DNA of 64,000 nucleotides, from the NCBI GenBank assembly GCA_030606485.1, contig JAUWGH010000002.1, positions 260,192 to 324,191 on the forward strand, in the 5' to 3' direction. Source of the DNA: Promethearchaeota archaeon (GTDB lineage Archaea; Asgardarchaeota; Lokiarchaeia; Sigyniarchaeales; SOKP01). Each line of letters starts with the position of its first letter. Position 1 is the first letter of the stretch. Shown piece after piece: positions 48,094 through 56,877 of the stretch. The translations under genes were made by a program, and so were the position numbers. The notes below the pieces were generated by a model that saw only the letters and a program-made list of their open reading frames with translations, made no database searches and was not told the origin of the DNA.

Positions 48094-48540
48094 ATGCACA
48101 GCAGAAAAAAAGGAAAAAGTGGCTCGACGAGACCGGCAAGGTTGGAAAAACCTAGTTGGTTAACAATATCAGCTGAACAAATAGAAGATTTAGTCGTAAA
48201 ACTTTCACGAAAAGGAAATTCTAAGAGTATGATTGGTACGATTTTAAGAGACGGTTTTGGAGTCCCACTTGTTAAAATTGTTACTGGAAAAAAAATTAAT
48301 CAGATTCTGGAGGAAGCCAAAATCGAGGAAGATTTACCAGAAGATTTACGAAATTTGGCCAAAAAAGCTGTAAATTTACGGAAACATTTAGAAACAAATA
48401 AAAAGGATTTAGATTCTAGGAAAGGATTGCAAAGAACGGAATCTAAAATTTACAGATTAATTAAGTATTATAAAAAGAAAGGAGTATTAGAAAAAGACTT
48501 CAAATATTCTCCCGAAGATATTAAAACATTATTAATATAA
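48094..48540 (+). CDS. rps15: 30S ribosomal protein uS15
   Basis: 148 residues with the archaeal N-terminal extension MHSRKKGKSGSTRPARLEKP and the S15 core (LSRKGNSKSMIGTILRDGFGVP, then LRKHLETNKKDLDSRKGLQRTESKIYRLIKYYKKKGVL). It binds the 16S rRNA central domain. The eS1 gene follows 19 bp later on the same strand; the two are neighbours in many archaea, usually with a RecJ-like gene close by, which is missing here. Confidence 0.95.
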   Translation: MHSRKKGKSGSTRPARLEKPSWLTISAEQIEDLVVKLSRKGNSKSMIGTILRDGFGVPLVKIVTGKKINQILEEAKIEEDLPEDLRNLAKKAVNLRKHLETNKKDLDSRKGLQRTESKIYRLIKYYKKKGVLEKDFKYSPEDIKTLLI

Positions 48541-48559
48541 TCATCAAAAAGGCGTAATT

Positions 48560-49390
48560 ATGAGTTCAAAAGGAAAAAGAGAAAGGAAAAAGGCCGATAC
48601 TTGGAAAGAAAAAATTTGGTACGATGTTTATGCTCCTAAATCTTTTAAAAATCAATATATAGGTAAAATTGTAGGAAAAAATCCAGATTTTATTTTAAAT
48701 CGAACAATAGAGACGTTATTATATGATTTTACGGGAGATTTTCATGATATTACTACTATCTTGCGCTTTAGAGTTATAAAAGTTGAGGGAAATAGATGTG
48801 AAACATATCTTGTAGGGCATCAATTGACAAAAGATTTCATTCGTTCATTAATTAGAAAAGGAGTTTCAAAGGTTCAAATGATAAATAATTATAAAACAGT
48901 AGATAATTACATTTACCGTATTACTAGCGTTTGTACAACAATTAAAAAGGCTAGATCCAGTCAGATTATTACAATTCGAAAGATTACTGATGATATTTTG
49001 AATACTTTTGCTAGAGATCTAAAACATGAAAAATTTATTCGTGGTATGATATATGGAGAATTTTCAAACCAAATTAAAAGGGTTGCAAAAACGATATATC
49101 CGCTTTTCGAAGCAATAATAATTAAATCAAAACTGCTCTCCTCACCTAGTTTGGAGGATCAAGAAGCACCTCCAAAAGAAGAAGATTTTGAAATTGTTGA
49201 ACCTCAAATTAGGAGGACAGTAAAATCTCAAATTGCACGAGCTAAAAGAGTTAATGTCCAGAAGTTGACATATAAGAGGCAAAGAGCGGAAAAAAAGAAG
49301 GCTCAAATTGAAGAGAAAAAAGAACAAGAAGTATCTGATGAAAAGATTGAAGAGAAAGTCAATAAAGAAATAGTTGAAGTTGAAAAATAA
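48560..49390 (+). CDS. rps3ae: 30S ribosomal protein eS1 (S3Ae)
   Basis: 276 residues. The core (TWKEKIWYDVYAPKSF, then NRTIETLLYDFTGDFHDI, HQLTKDFIRSLIRKG) matches archaeal/eukaryotic eS1. A Lys/Glu-rich C-terminal extension of about 60 residues follows, longer than in most archaea. It sits on the small-subunit platform near the mRNA exit. It is co-transcribed with uS15. Confidence 0.95.
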   Translation: MSSKGKRERKKADTWKEKIWYDVYAPKSFKNQYIGKIVGKNPDFILNRTIETLLYDFTGDFHDITTILRFRVIKVEGNRCETYLVGHQLTKDFIRSLIRKGVSKVQMINNYKTVDNYIYRITSVCTTIKKARSSQIITIRKITDDILNTFARDLKHEKFIRGMIYGEFSNQIKRVAKTIYPLFEAIIIKSKLLSSPSLEDQEAPPKEEDFEIVEPQIRRTVKSQIARAKRVNVQKLTYKRQRAEKKKAQIEEKKEQEVSDEKIEEKVNKEIVEVEK

Positions 49391-49396
49391 ACTAAC

Positions 49397-50686
49397 TCAA
49401 TCGATTTGTTTTTTTAGGATAATATTTTTAAAATCAGCGTAATATACTGATTTTGGGGGAATATCTTCATTAACTAGAGTATTTGCGCCGATTAAAGAAT
49501 TTTCTCCAACTTTAACGCCACACACAATATTTGTACTTATCCCTGTTTTTACATTATCCCCTATAATGGTTCCTAATTTTCTTCTTTTAGTATCGATGAT
49601 TTTACCTTCTACAATCATTTTCACTGAAGTTCCCGTCAATTTTAAATTAGCAATTTTAGTTCCTGCTCCGAAGTTGACTTTTTCACCTATAATAGAATCT
49701 CCGACATAATTAAAATGTGGAAAATTGGTATTGGACATAACAATTGAATTTTTAACTTCACTTGAGTTTCCAATATGACAATTATTGCATATACATGAAT
49801 AAGGTCTAATATGTGCATTAGGTCCAATTTTATTACCTTCTCCAATATAAACTGGTCCTTCAATATATGTACCTGACATAATGCGTGTATCCTTACCGAT
49901 GAAAACCTTATTTTTTATAATTACATTGTCTTCAACAATTCCATTAATTTCCGATTCAATTTTATCTAATATGAATTTATTCGCATCTAAAAGTTGCCAA
50001 GGTAATCCAATATCACTCCAAAAGAATTGACTTAAGTCGTATCCTAAAATTTTTAATCCTTTTTTTATCATAATAGCAAAAGAATCCGTAATCTCGTATT
50101 CTCCCCTGATTGATTTTTTAGTTTGATCTATCGCGTCAAATAATTTAGAATTAAAAATATAGATTCCTGCATTTGCTAGATTCCCAACATTTAATCCTTT
50201 AATTGGTTTTTCGACAATTTCTTTTGCATATCCTTGCTCATCTAAAGAAATAATACCAAAGCTTTCAGGATTTTCAACGCTAAAAAGTGTGATTATGCCA
50301 TCACAATTACCTTCTTGAAATAATTTAAATACATCAATAAAAACTTGTTCATCAGTGATAACATCGCCATTCATCAATAAGAAAGGTTTATTTTCCACAA
50401 AATTCTGACAACATTTGGCAGCATGGGCTGTACCTAAACGCTTCTCTTGAATAACATACTTGATTTTTACTCCAAATTTGTCTTGCCCATCTCCAAAATA
50501 TTCCTTAATCATTTCATTTTTATAGCCAACAATTAAAAGAATTTCTTTAATACCAATATTTTTAATGTTATTTATAGAATGTTCAAGTAATGGAGCACCT
50601 CCAATAGGAATCAAAGGTTTAGGTCTTGTATTTGTAAGTGGCCTTAATCGCTTACCTATTCCAGCTGCTAAAATTACTGCTTTCAT
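49397..50686 (-). CDS. GlmU-like bifunctional sugar-1-phosphate nucleotidylyltransferase/acetyltransferase
   Basis: 429 residues. The N-terminal nucleotidyltransferase domain starts MKAVILAAGIGKRLRPLTNTRPKP cut here as the signature AAGIGKRLRPL with Lys in RPKPLIP. EKRLGTAHAAK and LLMNGDVITD bind NTP and metal. From ~245 a left-handed beta-helix with hexapeptide repeats (GKDTRIMSGTYIEGPVYIGE and others) forms the acyltransferase half. Likely products are UDP-GlcNAc or dTDP/UDP-sugars for glycosylation of surface proteins. It is convergent with eS1. Confidence 0.85.
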   Translation of the reverse strand: MKAVILAAGIGKRLRPLTNTRPKPLIPIGGAPLLEHSINNIKNIGIKEILLIVGYKNEMIKEYFGDGQDKFGVKIKYVIQEKRLGTAHAAKCCQNFVENKPFLLMNGDVITDEQVFIDVFKLFQEGNCDGIITLFSVENPESFGIISLDEQGYAKEIVEKPIKGLNVGNLANAGIYIFNSKLFDAIDQTKKSIRGEYEITDSFAIMIKKGLKILGYDLSQFFWSDIGLPWQLLDANKFILDKIESEINGIVEDNVIIKNKVFIGKDTRIMSGTYIEGPVYIGEGNKIGPNAHIRPYSCICNNCHIGNSSEVKNSIVMSNTNFPHFNYVGDSIIGEKVNFGAGTKIANLKLTGTSVKMIVEGKIIDTKRRKLGTIIGDNVKTGISTNIVCGVKVGENSLIGANTLVNEDIPPKSVYYADFKNIILKKQID

Positions 50687-50788
50687 TAGAAATTCACAAA
50701 TTGAATTATATAAGAAAAAATAAATTGAATACTATTAAACATAATCCTTATTAAAAAAACAGTTGTAGTTAATATTAAAAAAATATTA

Positions 50789-51685
50789 TTATTTATTTAC
50801 ATATAACACAATTTGCTCAATATCATTATTGAGAGCTCTATAAGGCTTTAAATCTCCGTTGAAATTATTTTGAAGTACTTTATATTTAGAAAAAGCGTCT
50901 AGAAGTTCATCAAATATTTTCTGAATTTGAAAATAATTTCCTATTCCTACCATTTCCACTGTATAACCATTTAATTCCCCAAAAAGAGAGTATTTAAAAG
51001 AATCTTCTTCAATATCCTTAATATGAATAGATTTCAGATGAGAATTTGCTCGAATTAATGCATTAACTGCTAAAGTTGATAATTTTGAAGAAAAATTTGA
51101 AATAAAAATCTCTTTCTTCTCATCATCAACCTTAAAATCCAAATTTTTTAATAAAGAATTGCTAAATAGTTTATAAATAATGGGAAGTCCATCGGCTGAT
51201 ATTCCACAATAGAGTATTTTATTTTCTTTAAAATCATTATACATCACATCTGCTTCAAACCATTCTTTATCTAAGAATTCTTCATATTGTTTTAAAATGA
51301 AATCAACAATATTTTCAATAATTGTATTAAATAACACCTTTTTATGAGATTGTTTCAAGATTTCTATTGAATTATAATATATCTCAACTTTATTTTGAAA
51401 GTCCCTTAATAATTCATAGCATTTTATTGAAAATTCACTAAATTCTCCAATCATGCAAAAAAATAATTGGTCTCCATTTAACACGATGTGTTTTATAATA
51501 ATAGTTTCTCTTTTAGAATGAACTGATTCCAATGTAATTTTATGTAATCGCCAAGTATTCTTAGGGTTTACATTTGTAAGCAAATCTTTTAAATATAAAA
51601 TAATCTCAAAGGTATTATATCTACACTCATCTGAGCAAAAAATAATTTTATTGTTTAAAATTATACAAAATTCAGTAAGCATCAA
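50789..51685 (-). CDS. Unknown protein, possible longin-like N-terminal domain
   Basis: 298 residues, soluble. The first ~100 (MMLTEFCIILNNKIIFCSDE..., then IIKHIVLNGDQLFFCMIGEF and a helix with KCYELLRDFQNKVEIYY) have the strand-strand-helix-strands-helix order of longin domains found in small-GTPase regulators and trafficking proteins, which Asgard archaea are known to encode. The rest is unassigned. This is pattern inference only; a structure prediction would settle it. It is on the same strand upstream of the GlmU-like gene (102-bp gap). Confidence 0.6.
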   Translation of the reverse strand: MMLTEFCIILNNKIIFCSDECRYNTFEIILYLKDLLTNVNPKNTWRLHKITLESVHSKRETIIIKHIVLNGDQLFFCMIGEFSEFSIKCYELLRDFQNKVEIYYNSIEILKQSHKKVLFNTIIENIVDFILKQYEEFLDKEWFEADVMYNDFKENKILYCGISADGLPIIYKLFSNSLLKNLDFKVDDEKKEIFISNFSSKLSTLAVNALIRANSHLKSIHIKDIEEDSFKYSLFGELNGYTVEMVGIGNYFQIQKIFDELLDAFSKYKVLQNNFNGDLKPYRALNNDIEQIVLYVNK

Positions 51686-51964
51686 AAATCTCCCAAATAA
51701 TTTTTTTTAAGAATTTAACCTTATATCCTCACAACTAAATATACTTCACATTTTATGGTAATTTAATTTTGATAAAAATTAATCAATATGTTCTATTGCA
51801 AAGAACTATCCGATTTTACTTACAATTTATATAGATCAAAATCAGCAATAATTGAAATTATGGAGATTAAATATGTAAAATTTTTTACAAAAAATTATAA
51901 AATTCATTTTTAATTCATTATGATTTATCCTTAAATATCTCTTGAAAAATCTTGGTATTAAACT

Positions 51965-53623
51965 ATGACTGAAAAATTTAAATGGTGGATGAAAACTGTT
52001 GTATATCAGATTTATCCCCGATCCTTTAAAGATACTACAGGTAATGGAATTGGAGATCTGCAAGGAGTTATTGAAAAATTAGATTATTTAAGAGAATTGG
52101 GGATAGAAACTATTTGGTTTAGTCCTTTTTTTAAATCACCTCAAGCAGATCATGGATATGATATAACAGACTTTTATGACATTGCTCCGGAATATGGATC
52201 AATGTCTGATTTTGATAAGTTGTTAAAAGAAATGCACAACAGAGACATGAAAATGGTATTAGATTTCGTTTTAAATCACACATCTATTGAGCATCCTTGG
52301 TTTAAGGAATCTGCATCAAGTAGGGATAACCCAAAACGTGATTGGTATATCTGGCGTGTTGGTAAAAAACCAGGTGGCAAGAAGCCTCCAAATAATTGGA
52401 AAACTATGACTGGAGGATCTTCTTGGTTATACTATGATAATACAGATCAATGGGTATATTTTCACTTTTTACCTAGCATGATCGATTTAAATTACCGAAA
52501 TCCTGAAGTAAAAAAGACCATGTTTAATGTCATGCGATTTTGGTTGGATAAGGGAGTTGATGGGTTTCGATTAGATATATTGCATGCAATTTACGAAGAT
52601 GAGCAGTTAAGAAATGACACTTTTACTTGGCAAATATTACCTTCCGATAAAAATACCGCTACTTTATTTAGAACGCATAAATACGATTTAAATCTACCAG
52701 AAACTTACGATTTTGCCATGGAATTAAGAAAAGTTATGGATGAATATGAACCTGAGAGATTCCTAGTGGGAGAAGTTGATGGAACCGTAGAACAATTGAA
52801 AAAATATTATGGTCCTAAAAATAATGGATTACATATGTTATTTTTATTCGAATTTACATCTACACCTTTTAATCCCCATAAATACGCAGATATAATAAAT
52901 AGAATTGAAAAAAATTTACCCTTCCCATATACGCCAACTTATGTTTTTAGCAATCATGACCGTATGAGATTTATTTCTATCCTAAATGAAAATGTACAAA
53001 AAGCAAAACTCGCTGCAACTATGCAATTAACTTTGCGTGGTGTCCCATTCATTTATTACGGCGAAGAAATTGGTATGCCAAATACTAAATTTAAGCTTAA
53101 AACGAGTCAAGACCCAATTGGTCGGAAATTTTCATGGATTCCTACTTCTCAAATCAAACGCTTGGGATTTTCATTAACACGTGATGGATGCCGAACTCCC
53201 ATGCAATGGACTGATGAACCTAATGCTGGTTTCTCTCCAGAAAATTGTGAAACGTGGTTGAGAGTATCTAATTCGTATAAAAAAATTAATGTTACTAGAG
53301 AAACAAAAAATCCAGGGTCATTGTTAAATTGTTATAGGAGATTATTGAAAATTAGAAGAGAAAATGATATATTACAAGAAGGAAAATTTAAATTCATTGA
53401 AATAAAAAATTTAAAAAAGAAGTGTTTAGCATACCGTAGAATTCATAATAATCAAGAAATATTTACATATCTCAATTTTTCAAAAGATTTCTTGAAATTG
53501 GATTGTCCTGTAAAAAAACCTACTTTATTATTTTCCACATTGGCTAATAGGGCCGCACTAAATGTGAATTCCAACAAAAATATTATGAAATTAACGCCAT
53601 TTGAAGGAATAATCTTCTCCTAA
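51965..53623 (+). CDS. Alpha-glucosidase, family GH13 (oligo-1,6-glucosidase type)
   Basis: 552 residues. All GH13 regions are visible: YQIYPRSFKDTTGNGIGDL at the N-terminus, DFVLNH (region I), nucleophile Asp204 in GFRLDI, acid/base Glu270 in LVGEVDG, and Asp332 in FSNHD. A small C-terminal beta domain follows. No signal peptide, so it hydrolyses imported malto- or isomalto-oligosaccharides in the cytoplasm. It could also be a trehalose-type hydrolase or transglucosidase. It is monocistronic. Confidence 0.9.
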   Translation: MTEKFKWWMKTVVYQIYPRSFKDTTGNGIGDLQGVIEKLDYLRELGIETIWFSPFFKSPQADHGYDITDFYDIAPEYGSMSDFDKLLKEMHNRDMKMVLDFVLNHTSIEHPWFKESASSRDNPKRDWYIWRVGKKPGGKKPPNNWKTMTGGSSWLYYDNTDQWVYFHFLPSMIDLNYRNPEVKKTMFNVMRFWLDKGVDGFRLDILHAIYEDEQLRNDTFTWQILPSDKNTATLFRTHKYDLNLPETYDFAMELRKVMDEYEPERFLVGEVDGTVEQLKKYYGPKNNGLHMLFLFEFTSTPFNPHKYADIINRIEKNLPFPYTPTYVFSNHDRMRFISILNENVQKAKLAATMQLTLRGVPFIYYGEEIGMPNTKFKLKTSQDPIGRKFSWIPTSQIKRLGFSLTRDGCRTPMQWTDEPNAGFSPENCETWLRVSNSYKKINVTRETKNPGSLLNCYRRLLKIRRENDILQEGKFKFIEIKNLKKKCLAYRRIHNNQEIFTYLNFSKDFLKLDCPVKKPTLLFSTLANRAALNVNSNKNIMKLTPFEGIIFS

Positions 53624-53690
53624 TTATTATTATCAATAAATAAAATTTAAATAAGTTATTTACTTATATAAGTAAATAGGTGATGTTTAG

Positions 53691-54428
53691 TTGAAATGGC
53701 TGCCAAAGTGGGTTGGAAAGGTATATTCGAAATTGTGGGATGAATTTAGAGAAAACCTGTTTTTTTTTGAAGATGCCAATCAGATTTTGGGAAAAACCAC
53801 CCCAAATTATTTAAGTGAGTTAAAAAAAGCTCAAGCGTTATTTATTTTTAAAAGAAAAGCAAGGAAAAGAATATATCGACTTGTTTCACCAAACTTATTT
53901 TCACTTGCTGTTGCAAACAATTTAGATTTGCGATGGCTAAAACAAGGAGAATATTCAAATATAATCTTATTGATTTTAACGAAATTGAAAGAGAATTTTA
54001 GTCAAAAATTATCATCTATAGGAATTTATGGCTCTTTAGCTAGAAATGAAGCTAAGAAAGATAGTGATATTGATTTTTTTGTAATATTTAAAGATTTGCC
54101 AGATAGTCTTATTGATAGATTGAAATCACTAAGAAAAATTGATACCTCAAAAGAAATTCAAGAAGAATTGAAATTCTTGAATTTAAATTCCATTTATCCT
54201 CGATTTAGCTATCATCCGATTAAAATAACCGAATTGGGATTAAATTTTTTTACCATTGATATTGTTTTTGATTTAAAAGTTATATATGATTCATTTAATG
54301 TGTTGAGCGATTTTATATTCGAGGTAAATAAGAAGATCTGGGAGCATAAGATTCAAAGGAAATATTTAGATAAAAATCGTTATTATTTAGATTTAAACCT
54401 TTCTTTCGGTGAGGTTTTTAAGTTTTGA
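53691..54428 (+). CDS. MNT-type nucleotidyltransferase with N-terminal HTH-like domain (MNT-HEPN module)
   Basis: 245 residues from TTG 53691, with GGTGAT about ten bases upstream. The first ~80 residues are winged-helix-like. The minimal nucleotidyltransferase motif GSLARN (114-119) with SDID (125-128) follows, the pattern of MNT antitoxins that adenylylate a HEPN toxin. The end is helical. The stop overlaps the HEPN gene (TTGA, 4 bp). In type VII modules the MNT is the antitoxin. Confidence 0.82.
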   Translation: MKWLPKWVGKVYSKLWDEFRENLFFFEDANQILGKTTPNYLSELKKAQALFIFKRKARKRIYRLVSPNLFSLAVANNLDLRWLKQGEYSNIILLILTKLKENFSQKLSSIGIYGSLARNEAKKDSDIDFFVIFKDLPDSLIDRLKSLRKIDTSKEIQEELKFLNLNSIYPRFSYHPIKITELGLNFFTIDIVFDLKVIYDSFNVLSDFIFEVNKKIWEHKIQRKYLDKNRYYLDLNLSFGEVFKF

Positions 54429-54844
54429 ATCAGATTGATTTTGCTAAAGGTTATTTAAAAGAAGCAGAGCTCAGAATAGAGACCGCAGAAACAGTTATAA
54501 ATAAAAAGGGATATGCTTATTGCGTACGACAATGTCAAGAGGTTGTTGAACTTGCTTTAAAAGGCGCGTTAAGGCTACTCGGTATTGATTTTCCAAAATG
54601 GCATGATATTGGTAACATTTTAATTAAAGAAAAGGAAAAATTTCCAGAATGGTTTAAAAAAGAAATACCTGATTTAGCTTCATATTCAACATATCTAGCT
54701 GATTTAAGAGAGTTCACAATGTATGGTAATGAAATAAAGAAAAAAGCCCCCTCTGAAATATTTAATAAATCAAATGCGGAAAATGCCCTGAAAGATGCTA
54801 AAAAATGTTTAATAAATGTCAAAGAATTATTTCGACAAATATGA
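54425..54844 (+). CDS. HEPN-domain protein, partner of the MNT protein
   Basis: 139 residues from TTG 54425, overlapping the MNT gene. Helical HEPN pattern: AYCVRQCQEVVELALKGALR, then WHDIGNIL and the C-terminal LREFTMYGNE. The usual R-x4-6-H RNase motif is not seen in that last block (Tyr where His is expected), so the protein may be a weakened toxin or one acting otherwise. It is translationally coupled to its antitoxin. Confidence 0.8.
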   Translation: MNQIDFAKGYLKEAELRIETAETVINKKGYAYCVRQCQEVVELALKGALRLLGIDFPKWHDIGNILIKEKEKFPEWFKKEIPDLASYSTYLADLREFTMYGNEIKKKAPSEIFNKSNAENALKDAKKCLINVKELFRQI

Positions 54845-54927
54845 TATGATTAATTATCTAAACAAATAATAGTGTATTTTTCTTTATGTAATTAATAATT
54901 CTAAATAAAAATCTTTTCGATGTTATT

Positions 54928-55704
54928 ATGGATAAGCAAGCAGTTTTAATATCTATCGCTAAATTAGCAAAAATGATAATCGATGCAAAACAAACAACCG
55001 TTTTGACTGGAGCTGGTATCTCAACTGAAAGTGGAATCCCAGATTTTCGAAGTCCGGGTGGTCTATGGGAAAAATATGCTCCAGAGATTTATGCTAATAT
55101 TCATAGTTTTTTAAAGAACCCTACCAAATTTTGGGAGATGGCAGAAAAAATAGCTCCAAACATTTTTAACGCTAAACCCAATCCTGCCCATTATGCATTA
55201 GCAGAGCTAGAGAAAATAAATATGATTAAAGCCATTATCACACAAAATATTGATGGACTTCATCAAAAAGCTGGGTCTGTTATAGTTTATGAAGTTCATG
55301 GAAATATCGAGCGCCTTATTTGTTTAGGTTGTAGAGCTTCTTATCCCAAAAAACAAGTCATAAAGCAACTTAAAAAAGAAAAGAATTATCCTCCAATATG
55401 TGATATGTGCGGAGCTCCTTTAAAGCCTTCAGTCGTTTTATTTGGAGAGGACTTGCCTAAGTTTGAATTTTATCAATCTCATGCACTTTCTGAAAAATCA
55501 GATTTAATGATTGTAGCGGGTTCTTCCTTAGAAGTTGCACCTGTAAGTGAATTCCCAAATTTAACTATTAAATATGGAGGCAAATTGGTAATTATCAATG
55601 ACATGCCAACACATATGGATAAAAAAGCTGAATTGGTTATTATAGGTAAATTAGGCACCGTTCTTCCACTTGTTGTTAAAAAAGTTAAGGAAAAAGTTTT
55701 TTGA
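54928..55704 (+). CDS. Sir2-family NAD-dependent protein deacylase
   Basis: 258 residues. GAGIS at 28-32 and PDFRSPGGLW bind NAD; TQNIDGLH and the catalytic His124 (VHGN) follow; the zinc site is Cys132, Cys135, Cys158, Cys161. PSVVLFGE and GSSLEVAP complete the fold. It removes acyl groups from lysines, using NAD, with possible chromatin (Alba/histone) or metabolic enzyme targets. A clean terminator hairpin follows the stop. Confidence 0.93.
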   Translation: MDKQAVLISIAKLAKMIIDAKQTTVLTGAGISTESGIPDFRSPGGLWEKYAPEIYANIHSFLKNPTKFWEMAEKIAPNIFNAKPNPAHYALAELEKINMIKAIITQNIDGLHQKAGSVIVYEVHGNIERLICLGCRASYPKKQVIKQLKKEKNYPPICDMCGAPLKPSVVLFGEDLPKFEFYQSHALSEKSDLMIVAGSSLEVAPVSEFPNLTIKYGGKLVIINDMPTHMDKKAELVIIGKLGTVLPLVVKKVKEKVF

Positions 55705-55713
55705 GCAGAAGTG

Positions 55714-55740
55714 GATGCGGAGTTTCACCGCATCTTTTTA
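55714..55740 (+). terminator. Hairpin-plus-T terminator after the sirtuin gene
   Basis: Seven-base arms GATGCGG and CCGCATC with a 7-nt loop, followed directly by five Ts, 10 bp after the stop. It looks bacterial in style, unusual next to plain poly-T terminators elsewhere in the window. Confidence 0.65.
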
Positions 55741-56148
55741 TGCTTCATAGAAATATCTTAAATCGTTCTTTTTAATTTAATTAAAGATGAAAAATATTAT
55801 TTGATTTTATAGAGTTATGCCCGATTTCCACTGTAGAGAGATTAAGCAGAGAGGAAACATTAAAGAGGAGAATGAGGTTTCTGAACCACTCAGAGAAATG
55901 CTCAGGGAAACACCCGTACCTTCAATTGGATACTGAAGTTACGACGAGATTCACATGGAAATTAGGGGGAAAAAGATGAGATGGCTATCTCAATTTTTCT
56001 TCATTTCATTTCTAAATTTTTTTATAATAGTTAGAAATAGCATTCTAGTAATTAATAACAAAAAAGTAAAGCTTTATATAGCAAAGTATGATCATTATGA
56101 TTGGCTCCAATTTCAATTTTAGAATTAAAAAAATAGAGGTTTAAAATC
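55741..56148. other. Non-coding stretch with a possible IS-element relic or structured RNA (55817-55975)
   Basis: Unlike the AT-rich flanks, 55817-55975 is relatively GC-rich. Two frames are open: a 39-codon ATG frame (55817-55936) and a second frame that ends in TGA near 55981. Short hairpins GGG/CCC (55905-55915) and CTTCA/TGAAG (55920-55938) are visible. The style recalls 3' ends of IS200/IS605-type tnpB genes with their RNA, but this is a resemblance from memory only. No intact transposase is nearby. The remaining ~170 bp before 56149 is AT-rich and probably holds a promoter. Confidence 0.35.
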
Positions 56149-56472
56149 ATGGTATTGATTATATCGACTACTCGTTTTCCAATAAGTAAAGCGCAAGAAG
56201 TATCAGAAAGATACATTGAAGTTGCAAAAAAATATCCTCCTGATAGATCTTTAGAAAAGGTTCTTGTTCGAATGGCTGCCAGGGTAATAGATGATGAAGT
56301 CGAATCAATAAGTGTATCAGAGGTTAAAGAAGGTAAACTTGAAGAACTAATAAAAAGAGCTACAGAAATACAAGTACTTTATAGAGATATCGAAGGAATG
56401 AAATTCAGAGTGGAAACCTTTTTATCAGGAGTAGAAGCTATGCCAATGATAGGTCTCAAGATGCCAGAATAA
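56149..56472 (+). CDS. Small alpha/beta protein, possible dimeric alpha-beta-barrel
   Basis: 107 residues. The alternation (VLIISTTRFPISKAQEVSER, then VLVRMAARVIDDEVESISVSEV, then a strand ending GMKFRVETFLSGVEAMPMIG) fits a ferredoxin-like dimeric alpha-beta barrel. No catalytic motif is evident. GAGG-type sequence precedes the ATG. I do not recognise the family; it stands alone. Confidence 0.65.
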   Translation: MVLIISTTRFPISKAQEVSERYIEVAKKYPPDRSLEKVLVRMAARVIDDEVESISVSEVKEGKLEELIKRATEIQVLYRDIEGMKFRVETFLSGVEAMPMIGLKMPE

Positions 56473-56877
56473 AATATTATGGAATCTCCTGAATTAAAAA
56501 AATAAATCCCTTTTTTTTGTTATATACAAAACGAAAAAAATAATCCTAAAGAAAGTAAAAAGTCGATTGATAAATTTAAAGGATTTTTGAATATTCAATT
56601 AATGAAATTAAATTTATGCTTTATATTATTCAAGTAATCTTTTTATATTATCGTTATTTATCATATAATTTTCGACTCTCTACTTAAACATTTCAAAATT
56701 AAAATAAAATGACGTTATTTAAAGAAAAAATAGGTTTTTTAAAATCTTTACAAATTAAAATCTTAAAAATCGATTTTATTTTTCTGATGAAAGATTTATA
56801 TTTGAACACAAAATTATTAAATTATTCCAATTGATTTTTATATAATTTGAAGTTAATGCATTAAGATCGAATTCCAC
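56473..56877. other. Non-coding stretch, nothing recognised
   Basis: 405 bp of AT-rich DNA, with poly-T at 56509-56518 just after the previous gene (a likely terminator) and no ORF, hairpin or RNA gene that I can support. Confidence 0.5.
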
